Below are positions 60,762 to 64,000 of a stretch of DNA of 64,000 nt, in pieces. The notes under the pieces were generated by a model. It was not told the origin of the DNA and searched no databases. It was given only the letters and a program-made list of their open reading frames with translations. Every line of letters begins with the position of its first letter. The first letter of the stretch is position 1. Position numbers and translations under genes: made by a program. Source of the stretch: Sphingomonas suaedae. GTDB lineage: Bacteria; Pseudomonadota; Alphaproteobacteria; Sphingomonadales; Sphingomonadaceae. The DNA is taken from the NCBI RefSeq assembly GCF_007833215.1, contig NZ_CP042239.1, forward strand, positions 806,001 to 870,000, read 5' to 3'.

Positions 60762-63215
60762 ATGCGCCTTCATTCGATTACCTTGCTGCTCCTTAGCGGC
60801 ACCTCAACCAGCGTTCTTGCGCAGGAGGCGCCCGTCACCGCCGGACCGGCCCGAGACGTGGTGCGGGATCAGGAGCGCGACCGGGAATCCGCCGAAGCAG
60901 GGGCGCCATCCGAGATCGTCGTGACAGCACGGCGGAGAACCGAAACCGCGCAGAATGTCCCGATCGCGATATCCGTCGTCGACAGCGGCCAGATCGACAA
61001 CACCGGCAGCTTCAATGTCGGACGGTTGCAGCAATTGGTGCCGACCCTGCAATTCTATTCGTCCAACCCGCGCAATACTGCGGTGAACATCCGCGGAATC
61101 GGCGTTCCGTTCGGGCTAACGAGCGACGGGTTCGAACAGGGCGTCGGAATCTATGTCGACGACGTCTATTATTCGCGGGTCGCATCGGCGACGTTCGATT
61201 TTCTCGACGTCGCGCAGATCGAGGTGCTGCGCGGGCCCCAGGGGACGCTGTACGGGAAGAATACGACCGCAGGCGCGATCAATATCACGACGAACCAGCC
61301 GACCTTCGATTTCCTCGGCAAGGCCGAAGCCAGCATTGGGAATCTGGACTTCAAGCAGGTAAAAGCGGCGGTTTCGGGGCCCCTGTCCGACAGCATCGCC
61401 GCGCGTCTTGCGCTGTCTGCAACCAGCCGTCGCGGGACGATCTTCAACGTCACCAGCGGCAACTGGATCAACGAACAGGACAATATCGGCCTGCGCGGGC
61501 AGGTCCTGTTCCAGCCGCGCGACGATCTCGCGATTACTCTGACTGCGGATTACAGCAGCCAGAATCCCGAATGCTGCGGCACGGTTTATGTGCGCACCGG
61601 CGCGACCCAGCGCGCTCTGAACCGGCAATATGCCGCGCTCGCGGCCGCGCAGGGCTATACCGTCGTAAGCACGGATCCCTTCGCGCGCCTGACCGATCTC
61701 GATTCCGAATTGAACTCGGGCAACAAGCTGGGCGGCGGATCGATCAAGGTGAAATGGGATGTCGGGCCGGGTACGCTGACGTCGGTGAGTGCATGGCGGT
61801 TCTGGGACTGGAAGCCGGCGAATGACCGGGATTTCACCGGCCTTCCGATCGTCACCCAGTCGCAGAACCCGTCGCAGCAGGACCAGTTCACGCAGGAATT
61901 CCGGTACAATTATACGGGAAGCCGCTTTGACTTCGTCCTGGGCGCGTTCGGTTTTTATCAGCGGATCGACACGCAGGGCACGACCCGACACGGCGCTGCG
62001 TCGAGCCGGTGGAACATCAATCCATCGAACCCGCTCGCGAACGATGCGTCGGTGCTCGACGGGGTTACCGCCTACAACACGCAGTGGCTGAAGAGCACGA
62101 GTCTGGCGGTGTTCGGGCAGGCCAGCCTCAAGGTGACCGACGCACTCACCGTTCAGCCGGGAATACGCGTCAACTACGACAAGAAATCGGGCTATTATGA
62201 TCGCACCGTCTTCGACGGGCAGGGGAATCCCGTCCTGTTCGGACAGACCGATCCGGCCAAGCTGGCACAGCTGGCGATCTTTTCCCCACAGCGGAGTGAA
62301 ACCGAGTTCGGCGGGTGGAATCTCTCCTATGACCTCACGCTAAGCTATCGCCTCGCCCGCGACATCCTCGCCTATGCGACCTATGCCAAGACGTTCAAGA
62401 CGGCCGGGATCAACCAGAACGGGCTGCCCGCGGACGCGGCGGGCAATCCGATTCTTTCGGCCGGGACCATCAAGCCCGAGTCGGTCAATCATTATGAGGC
62501 GGGCATCAAGGCGCAGTTCTGGGGCCGGCGCGCGACGCTGAACCTTGCTGCCTTCCGGACCGGTATCGAGGATTACCAGGCCACGGTGAGCAACGGCCAA
62601 TTCGGCGTGCTGCGGGGATATCTGGCCAATGCGGAGGCGGTGCGGTCGCAGGGTGTCGAGGCCGATCTGTCGATCCGGCCCAGTGAGCGTTTCAGCGCCT
62701 ATGCGAGCGGCGCCTATACCGACGCCACCTATCGCGAGTTTGCCGATGCGCCGTGCCCGCCCGAGCTTTCCGGGGGCGCCATTGCGGGACCCGGCCAGAC
62801 CCCGAGCGCGCCCGGAACACCGGGTGGGATCAGCCCCGCGAATTGCGACATCTCCGGTCAGCGGCTTCCCGGTGTGTCGGAATGGAGCTTCTCCTATGGC
62901 GCGGAGGTCAATGCCCCGGCGACGCTGCTGGGACAGGCCGGGCAGATCTATCTGGGATATGACGGCAGCTACCGGTCGAACTTCTCGTCGAATCCCTCAC
63001 CCTCGATCTACACCTGGATCGATGACTATGATTTGTCGAACATCCGCGTGGGTTTTCGCCACGATGATGGGCTCAACATCTACGCATGGGTGCGCAACGC
63101 GTTCGACACCGAATATTTTGAGCAACTGTCGGTCGCGCCCGGCAATGTCGGCCTGATCGCCGGCCAGCCGGGAGATCCGCGTACCTATGGCCTCACCATC
63201 GCGCTGAAATTCTAG
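60762..63215 (+). CDS. TonB-dependent outer-membrane receptor
   Basis: An 817-residue receptor. A signal peptide ends near SVLAQE; a TonB-box-like segment (EIVVTARRR) and the plug domain with QIEVLRGPQGTLYGKNTTAG follow; the beta-barrel ends with a terminal Phe (TIALKF). The length and the NTTAGAINI motif fit the large sphingomonad receptor families that import plant compounds or oligosaccharides. No ligand is assigned. It is monocistronic, with a hairpin about 140 bp downstream. Confidence 0.92.
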   Translation: MRLHSITLLLLSGTSTSVLAQEAPVTAGPARDVVRDQERDRESAEAGAPSEIVVTARRRTETAQNVPIAISVVDSGQIDNTGSFNVGRLQQLVPTLQFYSSNPRNTAVNIRGIGVPFGLTSDGFEQGVGIYVDDVYYSRVASATFDFLDVAQIEVLRGPQGTLYGKNTTAGAINITTNQPTFDFLGKAEASIGNLDFKQVKAAVSGPLSDSIAARLALSATSRRGTIFNVTSGNWINEQDNIGLRGQVLFQPRDDLAITLTADYSSQNPECCGTVYVRTGATQRALNRQYAALAAAQGYTVVSTDPFARLTDLDSELNSGNKLGGGSIKVKWDVGPGTLTSVSAWRFWDWKPANDRDFTGLPIVTQSQNPSQQDQFTQEFRYNYTGSRFDFVLGAFGFYQRIDTQGTTRHGAASSRWNINPSNPLANDASVLDGVTAYNTQWLKSTSLAVFGQASLKVTDALTVQPGIRVNYDKKSGYYDRTVFDGQGNPVLFGQTDPAKLAQLAIFSPQRSETEFGGWNLSYDLTLSYRLARDILAYATYAKTFKTAGINQNGLPADAAGNPILSAGTIKPESVNHYEAGIKAQFWGRRATLNLAAFRTGIEDYQATVSNGQFGVLRGYLANAEAVRSQGVEADLSIRPSERFSAYASGAYTDATYREFADAPCPPELSGGAIAGPGQTPSAPGTPGGISPANCDISGQRLPGVSEWSFSYGAEVNAPATLLGQAGQIYLGYDGSYRSNFSSNPSPSIYTWIDDYDLSNIRVGFRHDDGLNIYAWVRNAFDTEYFEQLSVAPGNVGLIAGQPGDPRTYGLTIALKF

Positions 63216-63627
63216 AGAGACACGGACGTGACTGCCCCGCGCGACGGCCAAACCCCGCGCCTGGAAGGAACAAGGGGAAGGGGTTGCAACAAAGGCTCGA
63301 GCAACGCCTTTCCTCGCCCAGTTTTGGACGGGCGATCGGGGCCGGAAATGTCAAACGCCCGGGCCGTTTCCGACCCGGGCGCCTGCGTGACGATGCCTCG
63401 TCAGCCCCCTTAAGTGGCCACCTCCGCCCGCACGTTCCTTTACAGAACGGGGCTGAAAGCGCCTCCCCGAACCACGGCCGTTGCCATTGCTTCGTAGGGC
63501 TTTGCTACGGCCATGCCGGGGACTTGTCACCGGTCGATGCGGCATTCGGGACTCTTTGCGTTCACCCTGTGTTTATTTGGCAACAGCGCGATTGCACGCA
63601 CCCGCACCGCGCCCTAACACCGCGCCT
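63216..63627. other. Intergenic region between TonB receptor and LolC/E gene
   Basis: I see no convincing gene in these 412 bp. The short ORFs are composition artefacts. The region has the hairpin at 63356-63381 and must hold the promoter of the permease gene. Confidence 0.5.
63356..63381. terminator. Possible terminator after the TonB receptor
   Basis: An 8-bp GC stem (cgcccggg at 63356-63363, cccgggcg at 63374-63381) around a 10-nt loop. There is no T-run, so termination is only possible. Confidence 0.4.
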
Positions 63628-64000
63628 ATGTTGCTTTCCCGATATGAACGGATGATCGCGCGCCGCTACCTGCTGCCAGGGCGGGGGGAGGCGTTTATCT
63701 TCCTCGTCGCATCGATCAGCCTGGTCGCGGTGATGCTGGGCGTGGCGGCGCTGGTCATCGTGATGAGCGTGATGAACGGCTTTCGCGCCGAGCTGTTCGA
63801 CAAGATCACCGGGCTGAACGGCCATGCGGTGATTCAGGGCTATGGCGGGCAGTTGCGCGACTGGCGTGAGATCGTCGCCGAATCGCGCAAGACGCCGGGC
63901 GTGGTCAGCGCCACGCCGCTGATCGAGCAGCCGCTGATGGCCGGGTTCCAGGGGCGGGTCGAGGGCGTCCTGGTGCGCGGGATGAATGTGAGCGATATCC
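63628..64000 (+). CDS. LolC/LolE-type lipoprotein-release permease, N-terminal fragment
   Basis: 124 codons before the window ends. The start, MLLSRYERMIARRYLLPGRG, and one long hydrophobic helix (~24-50, FIFLVASISLVAVMLGVAAL followed by VIVMSVMNGFRAEL) match LolC/LolE, the ABC permeases that hand lipoproteins to LolA. The following periplasmic part (KITGLNGHAVIQGYGGQL) agrees. The reading frame is open to the window end. Whether it is LolC or LolE, or a fused form, cannot be told from the fragment. Confidence 0.88.
   Translation, partial: MLLSRYERMIARRYLLPGRGEAFIFLVASISLVAVMLGVAALVIVMSVMNGFRAELFDKITGLNGHAVIQGYGGQLRDWREIVAESRKTPGVVSATPLIEQPLMAGFQGRVEGVLVRGMNVSDI

Overview
The window looks like chromosome from a GC-rich alphaproteobacterium of the Sphingomonadaceae (Sphingomonas-like). 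The evidence is uniformly GC-rich coding, several TonB-dependent receptors, an Entner-Doudoroff cluster in the order zwf-pgl-edd-glk-eda, an rpsF-rpsR-rplI block, mreBCD-mrdA-rodA, and dispersed palindromic repeats of the kind common in sphingomonads. No 16S gene is present, so genus level is inference.

Left part, 1 to about 31.6 kb, is accessory. After a cut-off secreted protein and a small membrane protein, a 515-codon MFS transporter gene sits in a 1.83-kb block that recurs almost unchanged at 15.27-17.09 kb in the same orientation. Between the copies lie: a hybrid sensor kinase, a CheY-like receiver and an Hpt protein (plus strand); a convergent, translationally overlapping operon of receiver, TPR/YaiO-like outer-membrane barrel, HEAT-repeat membrane protein and family-2 glycosyltransferase (minus strand), with a CHASE4-GGDEF-EAL c-di-GMP enzyme just upstream; and a coupled TorF-like porin and TonB-dependent receptor. 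I read the first two groups as a candidate signal-controlled exopolysaccharide synthesis and export module.

From 18.4 to 30.3 kb is one plus-strand conjugation operon: VirD4/TraG coupling protein, a CopG-like protein, trbB, C, D, E, J, L, F, G, I and a DUF2274 gene. An excisionase-like HTH gene and a tyrosine integrase follow, ending against the 3' end of a tRNA-Lys(CTT) gene. No relaxase, TrbK, replication or partition gene is visible, and I found no second copy of the tRNA 3' end, so the element is partial or its left end is outside the window.

From 31.6 to 64 kb is core genome: rod-shape genes (minus), mutL with an in-frame palindromic repeat, ribosomal proteins S6-S18-L9 (minus), an RcnB-like protein, a repeat plus prolyl-4-hydroxylase-like oxygenase, the fatty-acid block fabD-fabG-(unknown)-acpP-fabF-mltG, an MFS transporter, a DUF5694-like protein, the Entner-Doudoroff operon (minus), argC with an SH3 protein and a MarR regulator, secG, pyrG, a small heat-shock protein, another TonB-dependent receptor, and the start of a LolC/LolE-type permease cut by the window end.

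All calls come from reading translations and motifs by eye. No database search, structure prediction or alignment program was run. Residue positions not tied to a stated coordinate are approximate.
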